A stretch of 64,000 nucleotides of DNA, taken from positions 1 through 64,000 of the forward strand of contig NZ_PVXN01000065.1 of assembly GCF_002995795.1 (NCBI RefSeq), given 5' to 3'. Position 1 is the stretch's first letter. Each line of letters opens with the position of its first letter. This DNA comes from Clostridium thermopalmarium DSM 5974 (lineage in GTDB: Bacteria; Bacillota; Clostridia; Clostridiales; Clostridiaceae). Below are positions 1 through 8,829 of the stretch, one piece after another. The notes under the pieces are model-generated. The model did not search any database. It saw only the letters and a list, made by a program, of their open reading frames with translations, and was not told the DNA's origin. The position numbers and the translations under genes were made by a program.

Positions 1-156
1 GAGGGGGAAGGTGTATCTATATACATGGCCTACGGCCTTTTTCCCTTCCAAAATTTCAATAAAATAGAAAAAATCTAATTTCCTATAAAGAAAAAAGCTT
101 TACTGGAAATTAGATGCGAAATCTCTGTAATTTTAATACTTATCCTTTAACAATTT

Positions 157-198
157 TAATAAGAAGGCTTTGCCTAAGCCAAAACCTCCTTATTAAAA
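157..198 (-). terminator. Terminator of the transglutaminase gene
   Basis: Read on the minus strand, AATAAG/CTTATT and GGCTT/AAGCC arms form a stem directly after the stop codon of the transglutaminase gene, followed by TTAAAATTG. A second hairpin (arms ATCTAATTTCC/GGAAATTAGAT, about 71-114) lies further downstream and may act as a back-up terminator. The first 60 bases contain only a G-rich stretch and a small GGCC hairpin, which I cannot assign. Confidence 0.6.
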
Positions 199-199
199 A

Positions 200-1375
200 T
201 TAAGCTGCTATTTTCTCATTTCTATGGTCAAGTTTAAATATAGTACTATCAAAATAATTTCCACCTTTATAAAAAGTAGTATCTACATTTATCCAACGTT
301 CCTCTTCTTCAATGTAAACTTGATTCCATGCATGACTAACCCAAGATGTACCGTTAAAACCTTCTCCTGTAATAATTCTTACTTTAATTCCATTTGCCTT
401 TGCCATGACAGAATAAAGGCATGCGTAATCAAAGCAAATCCCTTTTCTTGTATAGTAAGTATTAATAGCTCCAGATTTTATGCTAAAATCATTATTTAGT
501 ATTTTTTCTACTTTATCATAATCATATTCAACATTCTTGCCAATCCATTCATAAATGGCCTTCGCCTTTGCTCTAGTTGTCTTTTTATCTTTTACCAGAT
601 TTCTAGCAAAATTATCTATTTCTTCATTTGATTTAAGCCCCTCTTCTAGAGTTATGCCGTTATAATAGACAATAGTACCACTTGAATTATTGGCTTGTTT
701 TTCTAAATCATTCTTTACTACTATCTTAAAAGAATCATTAATTATATTAGGAAGTTGCTTTGCAAAATTGGAATTTGTTATAGGACTTACTATTTCGTTG
801 CTCAAAAATTCATATACCATTGATCTTTGTAAACTTTTATTATAATCCTCACTTATGTCTGCCATTGTAAGTAAATTTAATACAAAGGTGCTAAGTAATA
901 CATAACATACTGCTTTAGGAAATTGAAATAAAGACCCTAGAATTCTCTTTGTGCAACTGCTTTTCTCTCTCATCCAAGTTTCAATTCTATCTAATAGGGG
1001 ATATATAGTAATCCTATTTACAATTCCTATAGTTATTTCTACTATTTTATATATTATAAATATAGTAATAGGCATAATTACTATATAAATAAACATAGGT
1101 CTATTCTGTATCAAAGATATAATACTATCTGGAATACAGTGATATATTTTTTTATATACTTCCCTATTCCGATTAATAAATATTCCTTTAGATAGAGATA
1201 CTCCTGATATAGAACCTATTATAAAAGCACTATAGCTTGATGCATCCTCTATATCATTTTTTAAATTTTTTGATGAAAATTTAAATAAAAACCCCTTTAC
1301 GATAGGATATAAAAAAATTATTATCAATCCTATATCTATCGGATTTTGTACTATAACTTCCATTATCTTATTCAT
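200..1375 (-). CDS. Membrane-anchored transglutaminase-like protein
   Basis: A 391-residue protein. The N-terminal half has about four hydrophobic segments (near residues 15-30, 45-60, 90-115 and 150-170) and an arrangement reminiscent of CvpA-like membrane domains. The C-terminal half is a transglutaminase-like fold with the expected triad: Cys in GICFDYA, His in SHAWNQV and Asp in NVDTTF. The family contains thiol peptidases and cross-linkers acting on proteins or peptidoglycan; substrate here is unknown. The topology probably places the catalytic domain outside the cell. The start ATG has GGAGC directly upstream and overlaps the end of recX by 8 bp, so the two are probably cotranscribed. 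Confidence 0.8.
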   Translation of the reverse strand: MNKIMEVIVQNPIDIGLIIIFLYPIVKGFLFKFSSKNLKNDIEDASSYSAFIIGSISGVSLSKGIFINRNREVYKKIYHCIPDSIISLIQNRPMFIYIVIMPITIFIIYKIVEITIGIVNRITIYPLLDRIETWMREKSSCTKRILGSLFQFPKAVCYVLLSTFVLNLLTMADISEDYNKSLQRSMVYEFLSNEIVSPITNSNFAKQLPNIINDSFKIVVKNDLEKQANNSSGTIVYYNGITLEEGLKSNEEIDNFARNLVKDKKTTRAKAKAIYEWIGKNVEYDYDKVEKILNNDFSIKSGAINTYYTRKGICFDYACLYSVMAKANGIKVRIITGEGFNGTSWVSHAWNQVYIEEEERWINVDTTFYKGGNYFDSTIFKLDHRNEKIAA

Positions 1376-2216
1376 TGCTCCATATTTCCTTTAATACTTT
1401 TTTAATATACTCCCATTTATATCCTCTTCTAATGAGATACTGGCTTAGCTTTCTATAGAGCTTTTCAGAATCTCTTTCTGATTTAATTAGTATATTATAC
1501 CTTTTTTCCGCTAAAGTTTTAAGCACTTCTAAGTCGTCTTCCTCTTTTGAGCAATCTTCTTGCTCTAAATTATGTAAAAATAAATCCTCTCTTTTTATTA
1601 CTTTGTCTAATGTGCTTTTTACTACGTCAAAATCATAACCCCTACTTACTAAATAATGTCCCAATTTCTTATATATTTTTTCTAAATTACTTTCCGATTT
1701 AATTAAAAAAACATACTTTTTCTCTGCTAATTTAAAAGCACAGGCCTTTTCATCATCTTCTTTAATGCTGTTAAGTTTATTTTGTATAATATCTTCACTT
1801 ATACCTTTTTTTAAAAGAAGATATTTTATTTTATTTTTCCCATTACAAGAAAGCTTTTCTTTTATAAATGTTTCTGCATATTTTTCATCATTTATGAAAT
1901 TATATTTTTTAAGGAAAGCTATTATTCTAGTAACGGCTTTTTCTCCGTACCCTTTATTAAAAAGCTTATCTTCTATCTCTTTTTCACTTTTATAGCTTCT
2001 TTCAATTATCTTAAGAGCATAATTTTTACCTTTTAGATAATTATCTTCTTCAACTATGTCTTGTAACAAGCCTAAATCTATTTTTTTCCCCTTTTCCAAA
2101 CTATAATAATAAACCAAGTCTGCACTACATGCAAATGCAAATTCTTCATCTATAAATATATTAACTCTACTTTTATCTTTTTTTTGTACTTCTATCCTAC
2201 TTATAGTCTTTTCCAC
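1368..2216 (-). CDS. recX: Regulatory protein RecX, with duplicated C-terminal module
   Basis: RecX binds and modulates RecA filaments through three-helix repeats. This 282-residue protein has the usual N-terminal part and a YLKGKNYALKIIERSYKSEKE segment typical of the family. It is unusual in carrying two closely similar blocks, residues about 163-208 and 235-280, each running LAEKKY/RY, LIKSE, EK-Y-KL, YL--RGY. This looks like a tandem duplication of one helix module joined by an acidic linker. Translation starts at GTG, overlapping the TAG of the upstream M16 peptidase gene (TAGTG), so translational coupling is likely. Identity is confident; the effect of the extra module is unknown. Confidence 0.88.
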   Translation of the reverse strand: MEKTISRIEVQKKDKSRVNIFIDEEFAFACSADLVYYYSLEKGKKIDLGLLQDIVEEDNYLKGKNYALKIIERSYKSEKEIEDKLFNKGYGEKAVTRIIAFLKKYNFINDEKYAETFIKEKLSCNGKNKIKYLLLKKGISEDIIQNKLNSIKEDDEKACAFKLAEKKYVFLIKSESNLEKIYKKLGHYLVSRGYDFDVVKSTLDKVIKREDLFLHNLEQEDCSKEEDDLEVLKTLAEKRYNILIKSERDSEKLYRKLSQYLIRRGYKWEYIKKVLKEIWSNE

Positions 2217-3469
2217 TACCTACCACTCTTTTCTCGAAGTAATATGTGTACTGTTGGATTCTTTAAAACCTTTCTTGCTACTTTATATATATCTTCACTT
2301 TTTATCTTTTCCATATTGTTTATATCATCTACAAATTCATATACATCTTCTTCATCTATGATCTGATGAAGTATATAGTTTGAAAGCTGAGTAGAATCTT
2401 CCAATGTTCCTGCTACTGCCGTTTTTAAAACCTTTTTCATTAGATTTATATTATTATTATCTAAAACTATTATCTCATTATTTATATCATATATAATATT
2501 GTTTATTATTTTTAGAGCCTCTTTTACATCTTCTTCATTGACAGCAGTATATATGCTCATAAGTTTTACAGATTTTGTAGTATTTAAATCAGAATAAATA
2601 TCATAAGCTAGTCCTCTTTCTTCTCTTAACTTTCTAAATAATATGGAGTTAGCACTTTCCCCCAACTTATAATTAAGTATTCTAAGAGCAAGTTCCTCCT
2701 GCTTACTTAAATTATGAAAAGTATATAAATACACTATAGTGCTCTGCTCAATATCCTTTTTATACGAAACAATTTTTGTAGGTATATTATCCTCTACTAT
2801 TACATTCTCTCTAACAAATTCTCCTCTTTTCCAATGAGAAAAATATTTATTAACTAGGTTAAATATATCATCATGTTCCTGTGGAGAAACTATGCTTATA
2901 TATGTATTATTAGGTACATAATAAGTTTTATAAAAATTAAACAACCGCTCCCTTGTAAAAGATTTAACTGTACTTTCCTTTCCAATTGTATCTATCTTTA
3001 TAGAACTATTTTTAAAAGCATTCTCCATAGTCTTCCTATAGCTATAATCTTCAATATCATCTTTACCTGTTCTTATTTCTGCTAAAATTACTCCTCTTTC
3101 CTTTTCTATCTCTTCCTCTGGAAAAGTTGAATTTATGAGCATGTCAGAAAGCAGCTTTAAAGATTCCTCTACCTCATCATTTAAAGCAGTTATACTGTAT
3201 ACTGTGCAATCATAATCCGTATAAGCATTATACTCCCCTGCTCTTTGTTCCAACTCTTCATTCAATTCTTCATTATCCCTATTTTTGGTTCCTTTGAACA
3301 TCATGTGTTCAACAAAATGTGCTATACCTTTTTCTTCCTTTTTTTCATATATTGATCCTATCTTAACTCCTACATGAATAGCTGCTAGCTGGGTATCCTT
3401 TTTTATTGTTACTAATTTAAGTCCATTATCTAAAATATATGTTTTTAAATCAAAAATTCCTCTGTTCAT
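2216..3469 (-). CDS. M16 family zinc peptidase (processing-peptidase type)
   Basis: A 417-residue single-unit M16 peptidase. The inverted zinc motif HxxEH is seen as HFVEH near residue 51, with the downstream Glu region in the ERGVILAEI segment, as in the YmxG/PqqL-like processing peptidases of Firmicutes. It lacks a signal peptide and probably acts on peptides in the cytosol or near the membrane. The start ATG follows AAGGAGAGC. It heads a short minus-strand unit with recX and the transglutaminase gene. The substrate cannot be told from sequence. Confidence 0.88.
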   Translation of the reverse strand: MNRGIFDLKTYILDNGLKLVTIKKDTQLAAIHVGVKIGSIYEKKEEKGIAHFVEHMMFKGTKNRDNEELNEELEQRAGEYNAYTDYDCTVYSITALNDEVEESLKLLSDMLINSTFPEEEIEKERGVILAEIRTGKDDIEDYSYRKTMENAFKNSSIKIDTIGKESTVKSFTRERLFNFYKTYYVPNNTYISIVSPQEHDDIFNLVNKYFSHWKRGEFVRENVIVEDNIPTKIVSYKKDIEQSTIVYLYTFHNLSKQEELALRILNYKLGESANSILFRKLREERGLAYDIYSDLNTTKSVKLMSIYTAVNEEDVKEALKIINNIIYDINNEIIVLDNNNINLMKKVLKTAVAGTLEDSTQLSNYILHQIIDEEDVYEFVDDINNMEKIKSEDIYKVARKVLKNPTVHILLREKSGR

Positions 3470-3560
3470 ATGCTCTCCTTTTCAACCAGTTTTAATCTAA
3501 ATGATATATTTAATCTAATATGTATTCTATAAAAACTATTATAGTTTATATTTAATAAAA

Positions 3561-3597
3561 TAAAAAGAAAAATTGCGAAAGGATGCTTCGCAATTTA
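3561..3597 (-). terminator. Terminator of the GH57/DUF4912 operon
   Basis: Arms AAATTGCGAA/TTCGCAATTT around an 8-base loop, with a T-rich run after the stem on the minus strand. The stem touches the stop codon of the branching enzyme gene, separating it from the M16 peptidase gene downstream. Confidence 0.8.
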
Positions 3598-5178
3598 CCT
3601 AGACATATATATTCTGTAGTCCATGTTAGGAAAGATATTATCTAATTCTTCTATGCTAGAAAGCCACCTTTCATCTATTGAGTCTTTCGTTATCTGTTCA
3701 TATAATTTGTTAAACCTATCTACATGAGTATTTATTCTTTTCACTGCATATTCTACAGTGGTATTATTCTTTATTATAAAAGGCCAATCAGAAGCTTCCG
3801 CTAACATAAGTTCCCTTGCAGCTTGATTTAAAGCGCTTTCTTCAAGCTCTCTTGGATTTGAATAAGTATTTGAAAGTCTTATCATTTTTTGCTCACATTT
3901 ATGAAGATCCCTATATACCCAGTGATTTGATGGATTTAGCCATACTGAATAATCGCTATTTTCTCCCCAACTTGATGGGCATGGTCTGCAGCATTGAACC
4001 ACGGGATACTTTTCTAAATATTCTCCTGGAGTAGTGAGCTCATAATATATCCAATCTTCTGAACTTTTTCTTATAAATTCATTTATAAAATCTGGTCCTT
4101 CAAACCACCAATGCCCGTATAATTCTGTATCATAAGGACAAACTATTATAGGTTTAACCCCCATGTCCTGATGTAAAGAGACTATTTGATAGTTCCTTTC
4201 TTCTGCAAAATGAGCCGCGTGCTCTTTAACCTTTTTTATAGCATTTTCTCTGTTATAGTACTCTTTAAAATCTGTCTTTCCAGTTATTTTATAATATTTT
4301 ATTCCAGTATCAACTCTTATTCCTGATTTATTTATGTATGGAGCTATATATTCCATAGGTGCATCATATCCTAAATCCCTATAAAACTCTCTATAATTAA
4401 AATCTCCTGGATATCCCATGAAACTGCTCCAAACCTGCCTTGATGATTCCATATCTCTACCAAAGGTACATATTCCATTAGAAGTAGCAATAGGAGCATA
4501 AGTTCCATATCTAGGCCTAGGTTCAGCATGTAATACAGCTTTACTTTCAGAAATAAAATACTCTATTCCATATTCTTTTAATATATCATCTAAAAAATAA
4601 TCATAAGCACATTCTGGAAGCCATATGCCTTTTGGTTCATGTCCTATACAATCTGTATAAGATTTCACAGCCGTAGCAATTTGAGCTCTTACAGCCTCTG
4701 GATTTATACTTATAAGAGGAAGAAGAGCATGAGTAGCTGAACAAGTTATTATTTCTAAGCATCCAAGTTTATCAAATTTTTTAAATGCATTCATAAGTCT
4801 ATAGTCATAAGACTTATATATAGATAATATCTTTTTAAACCTATTATTATAAAAAATAGCTAGTTTCTGTAATTCCTTATCCTCCTTCGTCCGAACAATC
4901 TCCTTTTCTGATAGCTCTATGGACTTTTTTAAATATTGTAGATATCTATTGTTTAAATATTCATCCTCTAGCATAGACATAAGAGGCGGTGTTATGGACA
5001 TAGTAATTTTAAATTTTATATTATCTTTTATTAAACCATCGTATACTTCAATTAATGGTATATAGCATTCACTCATAGCCTCGAATAACCATCTTTCTTC
5101 AAGAGCATCATTCACTTCTTTATGTCTTATAAATGGCATGTGGCTGTGAAGTACTAGCGAAACATATCCTTTAGTCAA
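3595..5178 (-). CDS. GH57 family 1,4-alpha-glucan branching enzyme
   Basis: A 527-residue glycoside hydrolase family 57 protein. The N-terminal LVLHSHMPF, the nucleophile region WLPECAY and the acid region DTELYGHWWFEGP are those of GH57 branching enzymes (TK1436/AmyC type), which introduce alpha-1,6 branches into glycogen-like glucan. The C-terminal helical domain (about residues 420-520, with SSWGENSDYSVW) is also typical. The start is TTG after a GGGGGAAT ribosome site and overlaps the end of the DUF4912 gene by 8 bp. No other glycogen genes are nearby, so which glucan it serves is open. Confidence 0.88.
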   Translation of the reverse strand: MTKGYVSLVLHSHMPFIRHKEVNDALEERWLFEAMSECYIPLIEVYDGLIKDNIKFKITMSITPPLMSMLEDEYLNNRYLQYLKKSIELSEKEIVRTKEDKELQKLAIFYNNRFKKILSIYKSYDYRLMNAFKKFDKLGCLEIITCSATHALLPLISINPEAVRAQIATAVKSYTDCIGHEPKGIWLPECAYDYFLDDILKEYGIEYFISESKAVLHAEPRPRYGTYAPIATSNGICTFGRDMESSRQVWSSFMGYPGDFNYREFYRDLGYDAPMEYIAPYINKSGIRVDTGIKYYKITGKTDFKEYYNRENAIKKVKEHAAHFAEERNYQIVSLHQDMGVKPIIVCPYDTELYGHWWFEGPDFINEFIRKSSEDWIYYELTTPGEYLEKYPVVQCCRPCPSSWGENSDYSVWLNPSNHWVYRDLHKCEQKMIRLSNTYSNPRELEESALNQAARELMLAEASDWPFIIKNNTTVEYAVKRINTHVDRFNKLYEQITKDSIDERWLSSIEELDNIFPNMDYRIYMSR

Positions 5179-5566
5179 GTCTATTCCCCCTTATATTTAT
5201 ATAATGCACCTCTATATTTTCTGATTCTGTATCCCTTGGAGTAGTTACATTATTTGAAGCAGCGATAAATACAAGTTTTCCTGTAGGCAAAAGCCTTCCA
5301 AGCTTTACAAATACATTTAAATTAGATTCTTTTAAATTAATGTACCAATTATCTGCAAAACTATCCAAATGTATTGTTTCTATCTCTTTTGTAATTCCAT
5401 CTTTTACTTCATAAACCTTTAAGATAGGCTTAGAATTCCTCCAAGAGTCTTGTCCATAAATATCCTCGAATTCTTTTATAGTCATAGGAGAAATATTATA
5501 ATAACAAAATACTACATGAGCACTTTGAACCATAAGTACTATGTTGGATTTTTCGTATTGTGTCAT
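5171..5566 (-). CDS. DUF4912 domain protein
   Basis: A 131-residue protein matching the DUF4912 pattern: a short hydrophobic strand, the aromatic AHVVFCYYNIS segment, then YEV and a VKLGRLLPTGKLV-like beta segment. DUF4912 proteins commonly sit beside GH57 branching enzymes in clostridia, and here the two genes overlap, so a role in glucan metabolism, perhaps carbohydrate binding, is inferred. I placed the start at the ATG three codons inside the open frame because GAGGTG lies at proper distance from it. Confidence 0.75.
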   Translation of the reverse strand: MTQYEKSNIVLMVQSAHVVFCYYNISPMTIKEFEDIYGQDSWRNSKPILKVYEVKDGITKEIETIHLDSFADNWYINLKESNLNVFVKLGRLLPTGKLVFIAASNNVTTPRDTESENIEVHYINIRGNRLD

Positions 5567-5691
5567 ATTTATCACCTCGCTTACCTAATTTATTCTATTA
5601 TACCTTATTTTGGAATATATGTCACTTACTTAATATATACAACTTACCTTTTTAGCATAAAATAATATATAGTAATTTTTAGGAGACCTTT

Positions 5692-5841
5692 ATGTTAAAA
5701 AATAAATTTTCTTCTCTATTTTTTAAACTACTGTTTTTATTAATTTTTATAATCATAATAGAAGCTATTATAATATATATAGGATATAAAGCTTCTTTAG
5801 ATTTACTCCATTTAACTATATTTTTAGAGTCTTTATATTAA
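5692..5841 (+). CDS. Small hydrophobic protein, 49 residues
   Basis: ATG preceded by AGGAG at a 6-base spacing opens a 49-codon frame on the plus strand, divergent from the DUF4912 gene. The product has a basic N-terminus (MLKNK), one long hydrophobic helix (about residues 9-32, rich in Leu, Phe and Ile) and a short polar tail, so it is a probable single-pass membrane peptide. A strong hairpin follows the stop codon. No family is recognised. The ribosome site, coherent topology and terminator make it credible, but the A+T-rich composition means a chance frame cannot be excluded. Confidence 0.45.
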   Translation: MLKNKFSSLFFKLLFLLIFIIIIEAIIIYIGYKASLDLLHLTIFLESLY

Positions 5842-5844
5842 AAA

Positions 5845-5900
5845 ATTAGAAGTTTAGGAAGTTTAGATTTTTATTTGTTCTAAACCCCTTAACTTCTAAT
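5845..5900. terminator. Hairpin between convergent genes
   Basis: ATTAGAAGTT/AACTTCTAAT arms plus inner GTTTAGA/TCTAAAC arms form a long imperfect stem between the small plus-strand gene and the minus-strand CsxC-like gene. It could terminate transcription from both sides. Confidence 0.55.
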
Positions 5901-5931
5901 ATTGTTTTAACTCTAGTTTAAATGCCCTTTG

Positions 5932-6957
5932 TTACTCATTAAATACTTCTTGATTCTGAATTAAGCTAAGTTTTAAAGATAATATTGCTTTTTTACGCAT
6001 ATCTTTAAAAATTTCAGCGCCTTCTAATGTATCCTGTAAAATACTTACACTTTCTTTTATGTTTGTTTCCATTATTTTTATTTCGTTTAATTTGCAATAA
6101 ATTTTTTCATTAAAAAATTCAAAATATCCATAATCTTTTTCAACTATATTTGCACTACTTTTGCCAGAATTGATAACTTCTAATTCTATCATTGAAAGAT
6201 TTTCTCGCAGTATTGGTGGAACTGCAAAAGAAACCCTTGTGGAACATTGTAAAGGAATATTGAAAGTAGCTTTTTTTACATCTCCACTAATTGTGTGTGT
6301 TCTAATATTACTTGCAGTAGCATATTCTATATCTTCCTTTAAAAAACCTTCTATAAATAATTTGTCTGTACTTGGAATTAAATCACATTTACTTAAAAAA
6401 ACATTTTTTTCTAAGGATTTTACCTGAAAAACAGGTTCTGGAAACTTTATAAGTGCTTCTATAAAAATCTGTATCTCAAATTCTGACAAAATAATAGGTA
6501 CTTTAGCTACTGCCGATTTAAATGATAAATTACTATTTAGTGTCTGGCTCTTGGCTAGCTCAATGGTAGTGCTTTCACAAGATATAACCTTTGAACTTGG
6601 TATGATTTCATAAGCCATATCTTCTAGATCATTTTTGTTATCTTCTTCTACAGCATTTTCAATATCATAAAGTTTATTTGAGTTATTTATAGAGTTTGTT
6701 TCATCTATTTGTTCTATGACTTCTACATCATGAGACTCTTCATTATTTTCATATGTATCTGATGTATTATATTCCTTCTTTAAATCTATACCATCCATTG
6801 GAACTTCTTTTATTTTCATGCTGTTTTCTTTGATTTTTTCAATTAATGCTTTTAAAATTATAATAACTGCAGCTAATTTCTGCTCTGATGTCAAACTTTC
6901 CATTTCATACACTTTATCATCATAGTCATTATGATTATGTTTGTGTTTTTTTGACAT
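5932..6957 (-). CDS. SPOCS/CsxC-like spore-surface protein, paralogue 1
   Basis: A 341-residue protein with a His/Lys/Asp-rich N-terminus, a long acidic linker (about residues 55-120) and a C-terminal domain (about 145-335) shared with two downstream paralogues. Shared landmarks are KVPIILSEFEIQI, KSLEKNVFLSKC, TDKLFIEGFLKEDIEYAT and SGDVKKATFNIPLQC. This pattern matches the SPOCS (DUF3794) domain and the clostridial CsxC family, whose founder is an exosporium protein of C. sporogenes. A structural role on the spore surface is inferred. GGGGAGGAT precedes the ATG. It has fewer cysteines than its paralogues and the longest acidic linker. Confidence 0.65.
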   Translation of the reverse strand: MSKKHKHNHNDYDDKVYEMESLTSEQKLAAVIIILKALIEKIKENSMKIKEVPMDGIDLKKEYNTSDTYENNEESHDVEVIEQIDETNSINNSNKLYDIENAVEEDNKNDLEDMAYEIIPSSKVISCESTTIELAKSQTLNSNLSFKSAVAKVPIILSEFEIQIFIEALIKFPEPVFQVKSLEKNVFLSKCDLIPSTDKLFIEGFLKEDIEYATASNIRTHTISGDVKKATFNIPLQCSTRVSFAVPPILRENLSMIELEVINSGKSSANIVEKDYGYFEFFNEKIYCKLNEIKIMETNIKESVSILQDTLEGAEIFKDMRKKAILSLKLSLIQNQEVFNE

Positions 6958-6992
6958 ATAATATCCTCCCCATTATTGGTGCTATAAATTTC

Positions 6993-7055
6993 AAGGAAAC
7001 CTCATAATAGAGGTTTCCTTATATTTCAACTTCCGTTAGAATATAATTTCTAACG
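6993..7055. other. Two adjacent hairpins between spore-protein genes
   Basis: AAGGAAACCTC/GAGGTTTCCTT (6993-7020) and CGTTAGAA/TTCTAACG (7034-7055) are perfect-arm hairpins downstream of the DUF4489 gene and upstream of paralogue 1. Neither has a long T run on the minus strand, so they may be weak terminators, mRNA 3'-end stabilisers or attenuators. Confidence 0.45.
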
Positions 7056-7075
7056 CAGAAGAAAATTCACATTAC

Positions 7076-7693
7076 TTAACAAGCTGATTTAGCAAAAACT
7101 GAAAGAGTTGAATTGCTTACATCAAGAATATTATCAACATCTACATTTACGGCTGCAATTATCTTGACCGTGTAAGTGCAGCATCCTGGGCAGCTATTAC
7201 ATTCGCAGTGGCTAAAACTATAGGAATTAGTAATCTGTTCACGAGTATCATTAAAGTCGATTACATAGTCCCAAGTTCCACATTGTATTTCATCGCCGTT
7301 TTCACATTGTTTGAATAATGCAAAAGTTAATCTAGTTGGAACAGCTACATTATCAAGATTTATATGCCTTATAATAGCACTGAAATTGAATAATACTACT
7401 GGATTTTTTAAACAAGTTGTGTCAATAGTAACACATCCTAGTGATCTAGGCTCGAAACGTGCTGTATCTGCAGCAGTTCCTGGTATTGTTGCCCCTGTAC
7501 CTTGAGCACATTCAAAAATTATTGGATAAGGGCATGGATTTTTTTGATAGCATTTTTCATACTTGTGCTCATCACAGCATGATTTGTCATAATAATCGCA
7601 TTTATCATAATCTTTTTTGTAGTATTTCTTTTCCTCACGACAACCACATTTTTCATAATCGCGTTTATCTTCATAGTCATAATAAACTTTCAT
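7076..7693 (-). CDS. DUF4489 domain protein, Cys/Tyr/Lys-rich N-terminus
   Basis: A 205-residue protein. The first ~65 residues are low-complexity Tyr/Lys/Asp/Cys (YYKKDYDKCDYYDKSCC type); the rest is a DUF4489-like beta domain with ITIDTTCLKNP-like and FALFKQCENG landmarks and a Cys cluster CECNSCPGCC. The composition suggests a disulfide-cross-linked surface or spore-coat protein, supported by its place among three CsxC-like genes. The open frame extends 25 codons upstream, but GAGGGGGAT lies about ten bases before the internal ATG at 7693, so I start there. Confidence 0.7.
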   Translation of the reverse strand: MKVYYDYEDKRDYEKCGCREEKKYYKKDYDKCDYYDKSCCDEHKYEKCYQKNPCPYPIIFECAQGTGATIPGTAADTARFEPRSLGCVTIDTTCLKNPVVLFNFSAIIRHINLDNVAVPTRLTFALFKQCENGDEIQCGTWDYVIDFNDTREQITNSYSFSHCECNSCPGCCTYTVKIIAAVNVDVDNILDVSNSTLSVFAKSAC

Positions 7694-7887
7694 AAATATA
7701 AAATCCCCCTCTATTATCCTAGCGTATCTAATTTTTAAACTTTTGGAGGGTAGCACTTTTATTATCAATTTTATAGATAGCTAGTCTACTTTTAATATTT
7801 TCAATCATTGTATATTCTTTGACTTTGAAAAAGTGCCAACCCTTCTAATATTATATGATTAATTTACTTAACGGTTACAGAAACTTA

Positions 7888-8691
7888 TTAATATTTTTCT
7901 GGCATACATTTATCATATTCATATTCGTCAAATTTATCACATTTATCTTCTTCATCATAATCGCATTCTTTATAATCTGGTTTTGGAATGCATACTTGTT
8001 GATTTTGCAATACTTTAATGCCCATATAAACTACCATTTTTTCAGTGAATCTACGGAAACAATTTTGCTCTGTAAATTCTTCAGCACAACGTCTATCACG
8101 ATCATAAATATCTGATTCCAAAATTTTTACCCATTCCAATTCACAGAAAACAGGTTCATGATATCTATTGTAGTGCATCCAAGAATCTTCCTCATCACTT
8201 GGGCAAATCATAGTATCATCTATAGGTGTCAATCTTTCTTTTACAGATTTTCCGTATATAGGATACCTATCCAACTTAATAGCTGTACAGCAGTGGAAAG
8301 GAACATTAACAGTAGTGTGTTGTACATTACCACTTATGCTATCTTCGCTGACACATCCTACAGTAGAATATTGAATATTCTTTTGAATATATCCTCTAAG
8401 GAATAATTTATTTGTGTGAGGTACTAGATAGCATTGAGTTAAGCATACTTTTTTATCTATTGTTTTTATATCAAATGCAGGCTGCTCTAATCTAATATCT
8501 GCCTCTACATCTATTTGCACTTTACATTCTGATAGCACAACTGGAACTTTAACTACCATTGGGCCTTTATGCCCCATAGGTTTAAAGCATTCACTATCGC
8601 ATTCACATAAAGTAACTGGTCTAATAACTGCAGATTCACATGCATCCTGTTGATTACATTGAAAATCATTTGCAGAATTATTTATAATCAT
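7888..8691 (-). CDS. SPOCS/CsxC-like spore-surface protein, paralogue 2
   Basis: A 267-residue paralogue of the genes on either side. The order is a short Cys-rich leader, MGHKGPMVVKVPVVLSECKVQI, TIDKKVCLTQCYLVP, TNKLFLRGYIQKNIQYST, SGNVQHTTVNVPF, then an MHYNRYHEPVFCELEW region and a Tyr/Asp/Cys tail. It has about 15 cysteines, consistent with cross-linking in an exosporium or coat. AAGGGAGATG precedes the ATG. The closest relative is paralogue 3, which shares the C-terminal VLQNQQVCIP segment. Confidence 0.68.
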   Translation of the reverse strand: MIINNSANDFQCNQQDACESAVIRPVTLCECDSECFKPMGHKGPMVVKVPVVLSECKVQIDVEADIRLEQPAFDIKTIDKKVCLTQCYLVPHTNKLFLRGYIQKNIQYSTVGCVSEDSISGNVQHTTVNVPFHCCTAIKLDRYPIYGKSVKERLTPIDDTMICPSDEEDSWMHYNRYHEPVFCELEWVKILESDIYDRDRRCAEEFTEQNCFRRFTEKMVVYMGIKVLQNQQVCIPKPDYKECDYDEEDKCDKFDEYEYDKCMPEKY

Positions 8692-8829
8692 TATTTCATC
8701 TCCCTTTATACTCTTTAGTATATGAAACTTTAAAATTAGCTAGGCTAATCTTAAAGCTTCACACCTAATAATATAGTATTCATAAATACAAAATTTGCTA
8801 CTTTCTCATGCCCATCATTTTAAATTGTG

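Noticed and set aside
1-60. G-rich stretch with GGAAGG/CCTTCC and a GGCC hairpin at the window edge, possibly a structured RNA
   Set aside because: It is cut by the window start and matches no riboswitch pattern I can name.
7694-7768. Longer N-terminus for the DUF4489 protein
   Set aside because: The extension contains the ribosome site GAGGGGGAT of the internal ATG and is unlike the Tyr/Lys/Cys-rich protein start.
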